From Sinomicrobium sp. (GTDB lineage: Bacteria > Bacteroidota > Bacteroidia > Flavobacteriales > Flavobacteriaceae): 45,879 nucleotides of DNA. Made by a program: the position numbers and the translations under genes. Positions 35,701 to 43,750 of the stretch are shown here, one piece after another; within the stretch, counting starts at the first letter, position 1; each line of letters starts with the position of its first letter. The notes below the pieces were generated by a model. It was not told where the DNA came from. It saw only the letters and a list, made by a program, of their open reading frames with translations, and did no database searches. The stretch is taken from assembly GCA_029266035.1 (NCBI GenBank), contig JAJUFH010000023.1, positions 1-45,879 on the forward strand. The letters run 5' to 3'.

Positions 35701-36150
35701 ACGCACAGTTACTCCGGGAATTGGTAGGCCATCTTCATCGTTTACGGTACCGTTTACGCCTTTTTGTTCTCTGTTGTAATGAGATTTGTCACGGATAATA
35801 ATGGTGTTGTTTTCGGTGAGTACAACGTTGAACTCCTTTTTTTCTATGACCTTCCCGAGAAGTTTGCCGGCATTGATGCTTCCTTTGTGGAGAAAAATTT
35901 TTGGAAAGCCTTCAAAAAGATCGGACCGGTAGATAAAGGAGTACTCTGTTTGTTGATTGATAAGGTCAAAAACCTCGTCTACGCTGTAATCGCGATTATC
36001 TGTAATCGTGACTTCCCGCTTTTGTGATAAAACTTCCTTAGGGGAAAATGCGAATACTGTGGTGCAGAATAAAAGGATAAAGATTCTCATACAAAAAGAG
36101 AATAATATTTTTAATTTAAAAAAAAGGAAGGGTGTAAAATCTATTTTCAT
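32728..36150 (-). CDS. SusC/RagA-family TonB-dependent outer-membrane receptor with STN domain
   Basis: 1140 residues. A hydrophobic signal region (about 10-35) is followed by an STN domain (about 45-120, EVFDLINQQTEYSFIYRSD), the signalling domain typical of receptors controlled by FecR and an ECF sigma factor. Next is a carboxypeptidase-regulatory-like domain (132-215, NGTVNDEDGLPIPGVTVRIKG), a plug with GIEVLKDADATAIYGSQGASGV-type SusC signature, and a long beta barrel ending in VVMGIQLSL. It imports a ligand using TonB energy. It pairs with the SusD gene immediately downstream. Confidence 0.95.
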   Translation of the reverse strand: MKIDFTPFLFFKLKILFSFCMRIFILLFCTTVFAFSPKEVLSQKREVTITDNRDYSVDEVFDLINQQTEYSFIYRSDLFEGFPKIFLHKGSINAGKLLGKVIEKKEFNVVLTENNTIIIRDKSHYNREQKGVNGTVNDEDGLPIPGVTVRIKGTSSGTFTDMDGNYSIAVPNRENVLVFTAIGFESQEITVGDASVVNVTLVTKVDVLDGVTINAGYYSTSERMRTGNISKVTSEELNLSPVVNPIAALAGKVPGMIITQNNGNPGSGFNIEIRGRTQIDNLYSASDQPLIIVDNVPIASGGDFLNNDIYMTSAISGVGITGLSPLYNINMDNIESIEVLKDADATAIYGSQGASGVVLITTKKAKAGSLKFDANISSGVSVAPLPNMLNTRQYVEMRKEALKNDGMDLYELANSSSAVDRNLVYDLVQYDTLRDNNLVKQLIGGTAYTHNVQLSLSGGSELTQFRLGGNYNRETSVVPGDFPNSRMSGFANISARSRDNKLSGTFSASYTDTKNTSPASDLSASIFLPPNYKLYEENGDLAWNEGGYDSDNPLAYLHRKYEANTKTLNTNVFISYTPFKNLVLKSSIGYNLITTEEIKTWPSTSVNPLDRTGADGQYNMGHSEFKSWIWEPQIEYTLKLGKGVLSALAGGSLQSREKNRYFLAIKGYENDRLIGSLNSVTSEMFSHATSSFSQYRYGAFFGRINYTHDNKYIINLSGRRDGSSRFGPDFRFSNFGAIGAAWIVSDEDFMQNLTAVSFAKLKASYGVTGNDNIGDYKYQDVYANSNAFSFTAPGSYNGEVALRPESLFNPTLHWEKFIKMEVSADVNFFMDRLRLSATWYRNNSSDPLVSYPLPFITGYNSVVANLKGVLIQNRGWELMLSSTNIDNGNFRWTSNFNITIPKNELKKFPALETSSYNNSFILGKSLNTVISGHVVGVNPETGLYQIEDYNGNGTYEPSYDEGEGDARPLLDTDPDFYGGFRNSFSYKGLSLDVFFQFVKKKGNSWWFSASNITNPAGSAGNNYPTEILNRWQNPGDIAPYQKFTTTASFLDMYSLTGHAPTYLSSMNYTDASFIRLKNVALSYQFTKKVLDRLGLSSLSIYAQAHNLLTITPYKVGDPETTSLRSLPPLKTVVMGIQLSL

Positions 36151-36197
36151 AAATTTAATGTGTGTTAGTTAAACTCGTTTAATTAATGCATCAGAAA

Positions 36198-36243
36198 GGG
36201 GAAATACAGGTCTGTTTTGTAGGAGATTCAACCTGTGTTCCCC
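36198..36243 (-). terminator. hairpin between fecR and susC-type genes, possible attenuator
   Basis: GGGGAAATACAGGT (36198-36211) and ACCTGTGTTCCCC (36231-36243) form a long stem with a small bulge just after the FecR stop. On the minus strand only a short T-run follows, so it may partly terminate or stabilise transcripts ahead of the SusC gene. Confidence 0.5.
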
Positions 36244-36248
36244 TGTTT

Positions 36249-37400
36249 TTATTTCAGAATTACGGTATTTCCATTGATCTCGTAGTTTATATTGTTCATT
36301 TCACTTATAATTTCCAGTATATCGGGAAGGTTCTGCGTTTTTTTCAGCCCTCCGTTGAAGGTCAGTTTTTTGAGTTCACTACTTCTAAAGACGACATCTA
36401 CATCGTACCAACGAGACAATACTTTCATGATGTCCTTAAGCGGAGTATTGTCGAAGCTGAATATTCCGTCTTTCCAGCAGGTTTCTTTATATACGTCAAC
36501 CTGTGTTACGGAAATTTTATCATCGTTGCGAATCGAGACAGCCTGTTGTCCAGGCAAGAGAAACTGTTGTACGCCTTCTTTGGTAATCTTTATTTTTCCC
36601 TCAGATAAGGTGGTGTAGATATGAGTTTCGTTTTTATAGGCTTTTACATTGAATTCCGTGCCTAAAACCTCAATTTCCTGCCCTGGAGAAATAAGTTTGA
36701 AAGCATCACCCTGATGTTCTGTGCTGGGAGATACATCAAAATAAGCTTCTCCGTATACTAGCTCTACCTGCCTAGGATTCCCAGGGTGAAAAAACACGGG
36801 GTACCTGAGTTGCGAATCGGCATTGAGCCACACAACGGTCCCATCGACCAATTGTACCTTAAACTGTCCTCCTCTCGGTATGGTGAGAACATTGAATTGA
36901 TTTTTCTGAGGTGTTCTGGGAGGTGTACTGTAAATTAGGCTTTCGTCTGTACTGTAGTGAATACTGTCGATTAATGTATGGCCATTTCCCAAGGCGACTT
37001 CGGTACCATTGCTCAATTGTAAAAGAGCCTTGTTGGTGCCTGATTGAATGTTTTGTTGCACAATTTTTATATGAGACTTTTCCGGCTCTTCACTGTGAGA
37101 GCTATAGTATAATGTAAACAGGCCAAGACACAGTAGAAGTACACACGCGGCTGCGTATCGGTATATCTTGATATGGCGCATGCGTTTTCTGTGCAATACG
37201 GTCTTGCTGAATTTTTGTAAGGAAGGGCGATGGTCAAAATCCCTTTTGGTATTCAACAGCACATGGAGTTCGACGTATTCCTTAAAAAGAGTAGCGTATT
37301 CACTGTTTTTCAGGCACTTGGTCAAGAGATCTCTCTCCTCTTCCGTGATGCTGTTTTCTAAGTACCTTACAATGAGCTTATGGACTTCTTCTTGTTTCAC
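36249..37400 (-). CDS. FecR-family anti-sigma factor with DUF4974 C-terminus
   Basis: 383 residues if started at the GTG at 37400 (VKQEEVHKLIVRYLENSITEEERDLLTKC). The open frame extends to 37562, but that would overlap the divergent sigma gene. Order: an N-terminal cytoplasmic anti-sigma part (1-75), one membrane helix (AAACVLLLCLGLFTLYY), the FecR domain with IPRGGQFKVQLVDGTVVWLNADSQLRYP and VELVYGEAYFDVSPS, and C-terminal DUF4974 (FSFDNTPLKDIMKVLSRWYDVDVVF), which resembles the STN fold. It should hold the ECF sigma factor until the SusC-STN signals. Start assignment is uncertain. Confidence 0.88.
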   Translation of the reverse strand: MKQEEVHKLIVRYLENSITEEERDLLTKCLKNSEYATLFKEYVELHVLLNTKRDFDHRPSLQKFSKTVLHRKRMRHIKIYRYAAACVLLLCLGLFTLYYSSHSEEPEKSHIKIVQQNIQSGTNKALLQLSNGTEVALGNGHTLIDSIHYSTDESLIYSTPPRTPQKNQFNVLTIPRGGQFKVQLVDGTVVWLNADSQLRYPVFFHPGNPRQVELVYGEAYFDVSPSTEHQGDAFKLISPGQEIEVLGTEFNVKAYKNETHIYTTLSEGKIKITKEGVQQFLLPGQQAVSIRNDDKISVTQVDVYKETCWKDGIFSFDNTPLKDIMKVLSRWYDVDVVFRSSELKKLTFNGGLKKTQNLPDILEIISEMNNINYEINGNTVILK

Positions 37401-37447
37401 TTTGTGATCGGTCTTTGTTATTATGTCGTAAAAAAAGCTAAAAACCC

Positions 37448-37476
37448 TTGACGTATTTATTTTTTTTTCACATTTG
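37448..37476 (+). promoter_or_regulatory. candidate promoter of the ECF sigma gene
   Basis: TTG (37448-37450), 18 bases, CACATTTG (37469-37476), one base off TAnnTTTG. It lies 32 bases before the ATG at 37509, in the 108-bp divergent region with fecR. Confidence 0.4.
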
Positions 37477-37508
37477 CAATATATTTTTTCGATTTTAATC
37501 AGTTGTCT

Positions 37509-38051
37509 ATGTCTAAAGAGCACTATATTCTTTTGAAAAATATCCGTGACGGGGATATACACAGCTTTGAAAAAATTTATGCGGAGTTCTATGAAAACCT
37601 ATGTCGTTACTTATTGAACTATACGACAGATAGGGGGGAAATTGAAGATGCTGTCCAGGATAGTTTTTTGTATTTGTGGGAGAAAAGAAGAAAAATTGAA
37701 ATAAAGACATCTCTGAAAAGTTACCTGTACAGAGTAGCCTATAATCGCTTGGTGGATAAGTTTAGAAATGTTAAGAAAAGGGAAAGCGTACTCGATGACT
37801 ACTATCACAATGCGGTAATGGAAGTGATGGAATCAGAGTCTGAATACAAGTCACAACGCATAAAAAAACTAGAAGAATGTATCGCTCTATTACCGGAACG
37901 ATGTAGGGAGGTTTTTGTAGCCTGTAAAATATCAGATATGAAATACATTCAGGTAGCACAGAAGCTAAACCTCTCCCTAAAAACAGTTGAAGGTCATATT
38001 ACCAATGGCTTTAAGCTGGTTCGGAAATGTTTAAACAATGAGGTGAGTTAA
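37509..38051 (+). CDS. ECF-type RNA polymerase sigma-70 factor
   Basis: 180 residues from ATG 37509; an in-frame TTG two codons earlier is rejected. Region 2 is seen as FEKIYAEFYENLCRYLLNYTTDRGEIEDAVQDSFLYLWEKR; region 4 as LPERCREVFVACKISDMKYIQVAQKLNLSLKTVEGHITNGFKLVRKCL, with the helix-turn-helix at the end. This is the group that works with FecR in Bacteroidetes to switch on a SusC/SusD pair. It is divergent from fecR instead of upstream in the same operon, which is the less usual arrangement. Confidence 0.93.
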   Translation: MSKEHYILLKNIRDGDIHSFEKIYAEFYENLCRYLLNYTTDRGEIEDAVQDSFLYLWEKRRKIEIKTSLKSYLYRVAYNRLVDKFRNVKKRESVLDDYYHNAVMEVMESESEYKSQRIKKLEECIALLPERCREVFVACKISDMKYIQVAQKLNLSLKTVEGHITNGFKLVRKCLNNEVS

Positions 38052-38054
38052 AAC

Positions 38055-38084
38055 AAAAAAACCTCCTTCCCAAAGGGAAAAAGG
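38055..38084 (-). terminator. intrinsic terminator of tatA
   Basis: On the minus strand CCTTTTTCCC (38075-38084) pairs with GGGAAGGAGG (38062-38071) with two G-T pairs and a 3-base loop, followed by a T7 run (38055-38061). Confidence 0.7.
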
Positions 38085-38108
38085 CTTGTTCTGTTATAGG
38101 AGGAGAGC

Positions 38109-38300
38109 TTATTCTTCCTTCTTGTCACCAGCTGGCGGCTCGTCGTCTTTAGTTGCGTTTTTAAATTCTTTAATCCCGCTTCCGAGTCCGCGCATCAGTT
38201 CTGGAATTTTTCTGCCACCAAAAAGCAACAATAGCACTACCACAATCAACACAATCTGTGGTGCACCAATTACTCCTAAGATAATATTCAATGAAATCAT
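38109..38300 (-). CDS. tatA: Sec-independent protein translocase TatA/E
   Basis: 63 residues. A single membrane helix (APQIVLIVVVLLLLFGGRKIPEL, about 13-35) ends in the FG hinge, followed by the amphipathic helix MRGLGSGIKEFKNA and an acidic tail (DDEPPAGDKKEE). TatA forms the pore for folded proteins with twin-Arg signals. tatC is not adjacent. It converges with the sigma gene. Confidence 0.95.
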   Translation of the reverse strand: MISLNIILGVIGAPQIVLIVVVLLLLFGGRKIPELMRGLGSGIKEFKNATKDDEPPAGDKKEE

Positions 38301-38410
38301 TTTTAATTACTTTTACTCACCAAGTGAGGTTTAATATACTCCGACCAAATACCGGAATGTTTTGTTTTTGTATTAAGTCTTTGCCCTAAAACAGCAAAAC
38401 TTAGTGAAAA

Positions 38411-38418
38411 CAAAGGTA
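38411..38418 (-). promoter_or_regulatory. candidate -7 element of tatA
   Basis: Minus strand TACCTTTG, a TAnnTTTG match 111 bases before the tatA ATG. Confidence 0.35.
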
Positions 38419-38463
38419 ATAAGAAATGTTGAATACAGGCGTTAATTATTATATTTTTAAGAG

Positions 38464-38491
38464 TTGTATGGGGCGTATAACGTTATATTTG
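38464..38491 (+). promoter_or_regulatory. promoter of the M23 peptidase gene
   Basis: TTG (38464-38466), 17 bases, TATATTTG (38484-38491). The ATG at 38500 is 9 bases past the box, so the leader is very short. Confidence 0.6.
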
Positions 38492-38499
38492 CAAGTGTC

Positions 38500-39381
38500 A
38501 TGACAAAGAGCAAACCCAAAAAAAAGAAACTGGCAAAAAAGCTTTTGCACAAATATCGACTGGTTATTCTCAATGAAGATACCTTCGAAGAGCGTTTGTC
38601 GTTCCGCCTGAACAGGCTCAACGTCTTTGTAGTAGGAACTTCATTTGCTGTATTTCTCATTGCGCTCACCACCATTCTCATTGCGTTTACTCCTTTGAGG
38701 GAGTATATCCCGGGATATTCTTCCCCCCAATTAAAACACCAACTCGCCAATCTCACCTATAAAACGGATTCACTACAGCAGGTGTTAGGAGCCAATGACG
38801 ACTACATCTCCAATGTCAGAAGGATACTTACAGGAGAGATAAATCCGGAAGAGATGACCGAGAAAACCCCCAAAGACCCTTCGTCGTCGGAAGACCGACC
38901 CGATCCGTCTGAAGTGGATCTTTCCCCGGGAGCAGAAGACCTTGCCCTGCGTGAGGAAGTAGCGGTAGAAGACAAGTACAACCTCATGGGTAGCGCTATG
39001 TCGGAGGTAGATTTTGTACTTTTCCCCCCTGTTTCCGGTGTTATTTCCAATGAGTTCAACCTCGAAGAAAAACATTTTGCCGTAGATATTGCCGGGGCTT
39101 CCGGAACTCCGGTGAAAACAGTTGCCGACGGGATTGTTATCTTTGCCGAGTGGACTGCAGATACCGGATATGTATGTATTGTAGAACATTCGCTCGGACT
39201 GATTTCCGTATACAAACACAATGGCTCATTGACCAAGATGCAGGGAGATTTAGTAAAGGCAGGAGAGGTGATAGGCACGATGGGAAATACCGGAGAGTTG
39301 ACTACGGGACCTCATCTACACCTGGAGTTGTGGAGCAATGGATATCCGGTAAATCCCACAGACTATATAGATTTTAATTAA
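38500..39381 (+). CDS. M23-family (LytM-type) peptidase, membrane-anchored
   Basis: 293 residues from ATG 38500; a TTG at 38464 is inside the promoter and is rejected. A basic N-terminus (KSKPKKKKLAKKLLHKYR) precedes one membrane helix (41-63), a spacer rich in Pro/Glu/Asp (about 110-150), and the M23 domain (about 180-290) with HFAVDIAG and GPHLHLELW, the HxxxD and HxH zinc motifs. It may cut peptidoglycan cross-links or, as in EnvC/NlpD types, regulate amidases; all zinc ligands seen argue for an active enzyme. The GH3 gene follows 53 bp later. Confidence 0.92.
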   Translation: MTKSKPKKKKLAKKLLHKYRLVILNEDTFEERLSFRLNRLNVFVVGTSFAVFLIALTTILIAFTPLREYIPGYSSPQLKHQLANLTYKTDSLQQVLGANDDYISNVRRILTGEINPEEMTEKTPKDPSSSEDRPDPSEVDLSPGAEDLALREEVAVEDKYNLMGSAMSEVDFVLFPPVSGVISNEFNLEEKHFAVDIAGASGTPVKTVADGIVIFAEWTADTGYVCIVEHSLGLISVYKHNGSLTKMQGDLVKAGEVIGTMGNTGELTTGPHLHLELWSNGYPVNPTDYIDFN

Positions 39382-39434
39382 AAAAATAGGACTCCTGTTA
39401 TTGCGAATTCAAGGAGTTGTAGCGATTTTGACCT

Positions 39435-40931
39435 ATGTCTCTAAAATCCTTTGCAGCAAAGATTTTTGCCGAAAACGTATACCGCGATATGCAGCGGTGG
39501 GTTCAAAAGCCTGTAGAAACTCAGGAAAAGGTATTTCGAAAGCTGATTGCAGAAGCTGCCGACACGGCATTTGGCAGAGATCACCATTTTGAGCGTATAA
39601 AAACTCACGAAGATTTTGTCAAAAATGTTCCGGTTCGCGATTATGAAAAACTCAGACCTTATGTAGATCGGGTGGTAAACGGAGAGGAAAATGTGCTCTG
39701 GAAGGGAAAACCTCTGTATTTTGCCAAAACTTCGGGCACTACTTCGGGAGCCAAATATATTCCGCTCACGGCAGCGTCTATGCCACACCATATCAAGGCT
39801 GCGAGAAATGCTATATTGTGCTATATTCACGAAACGGGAAACTCCCGCTTTGTAAACGGGAAAATGATCTTTTTACAGGGCAGCCCTATACTCCAAGAAA
39901 AAAATGGAATAAAACTCGGAAGACTTTCGGGTATAGTGGCTCACTACGTGCCCAAATACCTGCAAAAAAATCGAATGCCCAGCTGGGAAACCAACTGTAT
40001 AGACGATTGGGAAACCAAGGTCAACACCATAGTAGAGGAGACACTTGTGGAAAATATGAGCGTTATCAGTGGTATCCCTTCCTGGGTACAGATGTATTTT
40101 GAAAAATTACAAGAATACAGTGGTAAAAAGGTAGGAGAGATCTTTAAAAACTTCGAATTGTTTATCTACGGAGGAGTTAATTACGAACCCTATAGGGCGA
40201 GGTTTGAAGACCTTATCGGTAGAAAGGTAGACAGTATAGAGCTCTTTCCGGCAAGTGAAGGCTTTTTTGCCTTTCAGGATTCTCAAAAAGAAAAAGGGAT
40301 GTTGTTGCAGTTGGATTCCGGAATCTTTTACGAGTTTATCCCTGCCGATGAATTCTTTACAGAGAATCCGCCACGTCTCACATTAAAAGATGTGAAGTTA
40401 GACGTCAATTACGTCATGATTATATCTACCAACGCCGGTCTTTGGGCTTACAATTTGGGCGATACAGTACAATTTACCTCCGTAAGCCCTTATCGCGTTG
40501 TGGTATCCGGTAGGATTAAACATTTTACCTCAGCCTTTGGCGAACACGTAATAGCCAAGGAAGTGGAACAGGCGATAAAGGAAGGAATAGAGGCTTTTGG
40601 AGGTAGCATTAACGAATTTACAGTGGCCCCGCAAATCGATCCGCCCGAAGGGGGATTGCCGTATCACGAATGGCTGATTGAATTTAGCGAAGAACCGCAG
40701 GATATAAAGGGGTTTGCACGGTGTGTGGATCAAGCGCTTCAGAAGCAGAACACTTATTATTACGACCTTATTTCTGGAAGCGTACTCGCCCCTTTGAGGA
40801 TTACCAAAATTAAGAAAGGAGGCTTTTCCGAATATATGAAAAGCATAGGTAAACTAGGCGGGCAGAACAAGGTGCAGCGACTGTCAAACGACCGCAAATT
40901 GGCAGAGAAACTATACAACTACAGAAGCTGA
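39435..40931 (+). CDS. GH3-family acyl-adenylate/amino-acid conjugating enzyme
   Basis: 498 residues. The ANL/firefly-luciferase-like A-site is KTSGTTSGAKYIPLT (98-112). GH3 features include FVYGG-like LFIYGGVNYEPYRARFEDLIG, LFPASEGFFAFQDSQ, LDSGIFYEFIP and NLGDTVQFTSVSPYRVVVSGRIKHFTSAFGEHVI. Plant GH3 enzymes adenylate auxin or jasmonate and link it to amino acids; the bacterial substrates are unknown. It lies between an M23 gene and a DUF6909-like gene on the same strand. Confidence 0.92.
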   Translation: MSLKSFAAKIFAENVYRDMQRWVQKPVETQEKVFRKLIAEAADTAFGRDHHFERIKTHEDFVKNVPVRDYEKLRPYVDRVVNGEENVLWKGKPLYFAKTSGTTSGAKYIPLTAASMPHHIKAARNAILCYIHETGNSRFVNGKMIFLQGSPILQEKNGIKLGRLSGIVAHYVPKYLQKNRMPSWETNCIDDWETKVNTIVEETLVENMSVISGIPSWVQMYFEKLQEYSGKKVGEIFKNFELFIYGGVNYEPYRARFEDLIGRKVDSIELFPASEGFFAFQDSQKEKGMLLQLDSGIFYEFIPADEFFTENPPRLTLKDVKLDVNYVMIISTNAGLWAYNLGDTVQFTSVSPYRVVVSGRIKHFTSAFGEHVIAKEVEQAIKEGIEAFGGSINEFTVAPQIDPPEGGLPYHEWLIEFSEEPQDIKGFARCVDQALQKQNTYYYDLISGSVLAPLRITKIKKGGFSEYMKSIGKLGGQNKVQRLSNDRKLAEKLYNYRS

Positions 40932-41001
40932 GCTCAGTGGTTGAGGTGTTGATGAGGGTGTATCAGTCGACCTGTCGCTAAACAATTATACAAAAATCCC
41001 G

Positions 41002-41009
41002 TATTTTTG
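41002..41009 (+). promoter_or_regulatory. candidate -7 element of the DUF6909-like gene
   Basis: TATTTTTG, a TAnnTTTG match 16 bases before the ATG at 41025. It argues against a TTG start at 41007. Confidence 0.5.
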
Positions 41010-41024
41010 TACAGAAAACAAGAT

Positions 41025-42770
41025 ATGAGCAAGGTAAAGGACAGAACAAGAGCACAAGAATCGACCAACGCCATAGAGCGGATGTATATCGCGATGCGAC
41101 ATCTGCTCAACAGGGGGTTTTATAAACCGATGGGTGTTTCAGGGGAAACGCTTAGGGAATCCTTGTTGCTGATTCGTCCTGAAATATACGGTTCTATTGC
41201 TGAAAACAAGGTAGAACTCAACGGACTGACGTATATACTCGACCGGTTGCCCATGGGTATAGAAGAATGTCGATACATCAACCTCACCTCAGACGAGGGA
41301 TACAAAAAATCGCAATTTACTCCTATTATTCCTCCAAAACGCAGGCGGAATTGCTATAGGGTAGATGCAGAACAGATGAATATTGAGATCACCAGAGGGC
41401 GCTCCGACATCTACGATATACTCACTCACCTTACTTTCCTGTACATAGAGTCTGACAAGATAAGACGAAGGGTTTACGACGATGAAACCGGCGAAACTAC
41501 AAGAGATTGGTTTAAGCTGGAGTCGGCCGTACAGAAAGGGAAGTTGTCTAGAGCTGAACGCGAAGGAGCACTAATCCACGTGGCCAGTATTTTGGGGCGT
41601 ACTTTTGAGGAAGCTTTGGATGCACACCAAACATTTGCCACCAAACAGATGCCCGAGCGATTTTTACACATCGTTTACTGGATGGGCAGACTAGCCATAG
41701 AGGAGGAAAGAGATAATAACAAGAGAGCGATAGCATTTAGCCCTATTCTGCGAGAGCGATTGGGGCATCATATCCACGGGGAGCGATGGGCTCATGCTAT
41801 TAAAACTGTGCTTTTGGAAAACGACCTTCTGGGTCGCCCGATACATATCATCAGTGCGAATATGCACAGTGTGATGAATTCACTCTTTGCAGTGGAGGCA
41901 CTGAAAAAGGAGGTGAAGGGAAAAGAACGCCTTGAGCTATATGAGATGCTCAGTCTTCCCCAAAACGACGACCTGAGGGAGAGGGTAAAGACATTCGCAT
42001 TAAAAAACGGGATGATTGCTATCGATGACACCTCGGGAACGAATATAGATGTACAGATATTTGACACCGCCAAAATAGAGTTTCAGCATCCTGATTACCG
42101 TTTTGAAGCTGGAGAACAAGGCGGATTTCCTGTGTTGTTTGTGATGGATTATGCCTTTGGGGAACAGGCGTATGAAACCATAGACGAGTTTTTAAAACCG
42201 TATAAAGACAGAAAGAAACGAGTTGTAGATCACAAACCTTATTTTCTCGACATCAAATCGGTTTCCATCATGGGAAAGGCAGGAATATTGGAGGGCGACA
42301 AAGGAGATCTCATGATTCCTTCCGCTCATATTTTTGAAGGGACAGCCGACAATTACCCATTCGAAAACGAACTCTGTAAAGCTGATTTTGAAGGATATGG
42401 ACTAAAGGTGTTTGAAGGTACGATGATTACGGTTCTCGGAACATCCTTGCAAAATAGAGATCTGCTCAGTTTTTTCCACGAGTCGACGTGGAATGTGGTG
42501 GGCTTGGAAATGGAGGGCGCGCATTATCAGAAAGCTATTCAATCGGCCTCGAGGATAAGAAAGAGTATTTCTAAAGATGTCAAGGTGAGATACGCCTATT
42601 ACGCTTCCGATAATCCGCTGGAAACAGGGAGTACGCTTGCCTCTGGAGGGCTTGGTACTACAGGGGTAAAACCCACTTATCTCATCACCCGCAGAATTCT
42701 AGAGCAGATACTCAACGGAAAGAGGAACAAAAACACTAATATTTCAGAAGAAAAACAGCTCTTATTATGA
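41025..42770 (+). CDS. DUF6909-like protein of unknown function
   Basis: 581 residues. I believe this is the Bacteroidetes DUF6909 family; that name is from memory. No signal peptide or membrane segment. Features: a basic N-terminus, a conserved-looking RRRNCYRVDAEQMNIEITRGRSDIYDILTHL, an internal helical region with HIVYWMGRLAIEEERDNNKRAI, and a C-terminal half with HIFEGTADNYPFENELCKADF and GLEMEGAHYQKAIQSA. The EMEGA segment resembles the nucleoside-phosphorylase (PNP/UDP) purine-site motif, suggesting a related fold. It overlaps the next gene by 4 bp (ATGA), so they are translationally linked. Confidence 0.7.
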   Translation: MSKVKDRTRAQESTNAIERMYIAMRHLLNRGFYKPMGVSGETLRESLLLIRPEIYGSIAENKVELNGLTYILDRLPMGIEECRYINLTSDEGYKKSQFTPIIPPKRRRNCYRVDAEQMNIEITRGRSDIYDILTHLTFLYIESDKIRRRVYDDETGETTRDWFKLESAVQKGKLSRAEREGALIHVASILGRTFEEALDAHQTFATKQMPERFLHIVYWMGRLAIEEERDNNKRAIAFSPILRERLGHHIHGERWAHAIKTVLLENDLLGRPIHIISANMHSVMNSLFAVEALKKEVKGKERLELYEMLSLPQNDDLRERVKTFALKNGMIAIDDTSGTNIDVQIFDTAKIEFQHPDYRFEAGEQGGFPVLFVMDYAFGEQAYETIDEFLKPYKDRKKRVVDHKPYFLDIKSVSIMGKAGILEGDKGDLMIPSAHIFEGTADNYPFENELCKADFEGYGLKVFEGTMITVLGTSLQNRDLLSFFHESTWNVVGLEMEGAHYQKAIQSASRIRKSISKDVKVRYAYYASDNPLETGSTLASGGLGTTGVKPTYLITRRILEQILNGKRNKNTNISEEKQLLL

Positions 42771-43750
42771 ACGAAAACAAAGCCCGTCAACAAGCCTCAG
42801 ATGAAATAGATCTCGGACTGTTATTGCAAAAAATAGGAGACTTTTTTAAGTGGATCATCAAAGGGATATATCGTGTGGTGATGTTCTATAAACGATTTGC
42901 GATTGTTCTTCTCGTCCTTTTGCTCATCGCCTTTGCGGTCGGATATTTTATAGATAGCTCGTCGGGATCCAGCAGTTACAGAAGCGAGCTTGTAGTAGTA
43001 CCCAATTTTGGAAGCGCAGATTATCTGTACTCGGGCGTTCGGGAAATAGAAACTAAAAGGCGCAGAAGAGATACGGAGTTTTTTAAACGTATACAGCTAG
43101 AAGACCTAGGTAGCTTTTACGGTATTTCTGTAGCGCCGGTTATCGACATTTACGGGTTTCTCACTGATGAAGACAGACTCAATGTGTTTAATGCCCTGAA
43201 AGGCGATTTGGCTTTGGCTAAAGATGAGGTAACCGCCGTAAATTACAAATATCACAGGATTACTATTCGTACCGGAAAGAAAAACGATGCAAAGAAAATA
43301 GTTTCGGCTGTACTGGGGTTTTTGAATGACAATGAGTATTACAGCAGGTTGGGAGACAGCCTGAGGAAAAACACAATTTCCAGATTGGAAACCAGTAGAG
43401 AAGCTGTTTTGCACATCAATGATATTCTCAAAAAACAGGGTGAAGGTATGCCAGATAGCATAGACAAGGGAGATGCAGCGATTGTCCTGAGATCTGAAAC
43501 GACGGGAACTCTTGCCGAATTGGTGAGGTCGCAACAGCAACTCTTTGAAACCATAGATAGCCTGAGTACGGGAACTGTCGATACCGAAAAGACAATAAGA
43601 AGTGTAGCAGAACGCTTGGACCTCCCACAAAAGAGCATAACAACTACCAAAAAATGGATGTTCCCCCTCGTGGTATTTATAGCGTTCTCTGGGGGAGCCC
43701 TGCTCGTTTTCCTCTTTAAGAAAATGAAAGCCATAGCGACGGAGGGGTGA
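42767..43750 (+). CDS. Wzz-like membrane protein with two transmembrane segments
   Basis: 327 residues. One membrane helix at about 45-65 (FAIVLLVLLLIAFAVGYFI), a long periplasmic region with RRRRDTEFFKRIQLEDLGSFYGI and a helical SLRKNTISRLETSREAVLHINDIL, and a second helix at about 300-320 (WMFPLVVFIAFSGGALLVFLF). This two-helix topology is that of chain-length determinant (Wzz) proteins, but no polysaccharide genes are near, so the function is open. Start ATG overlaps the DUF6909-like stop. Confidence 0.6.
   Translation: MNENKARQQASDEIDLGLLLQKIGDFFKWIIKGIYRVVMFYKRFAIVLLVLLLIAFAVGYFIDSSSGSSSYRSELVVVPNFGSADYLYSGVREIETKRRRRDTEFFKRIQLEDLGSFYGISVAPVIDIYGFLTDEDRLNVFNALKGDLALAKDEVTAVNYKYHRITIRTGKKNDAKKIVSAVLGFLNDNEYYSRLGDSLRKNTISRLETSREAVLHINDILKKQGEGMPDSIDKGDAAIVLRSETTGTLAELVRSQQQLFETIDSLSTGTVDTEKTIRSVAERLDLPQKSITTTKKWMFPLVVFIAFSGGALLVFLFKKMKAIATEG

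Noticed and set aside
37401-37562. Extended FecR N-terminus (up to 54 more residues)
   Set aside because: It would overlap the divergent ECF sigma gene and its promoter, and the residues do not resemble the FecR N-terminus.
41572-41587. CCACGTGG in the DUF6909-like gene as a parS site
   Set aside because: The outer arms do not match the consensus; it is a coding coincidence.
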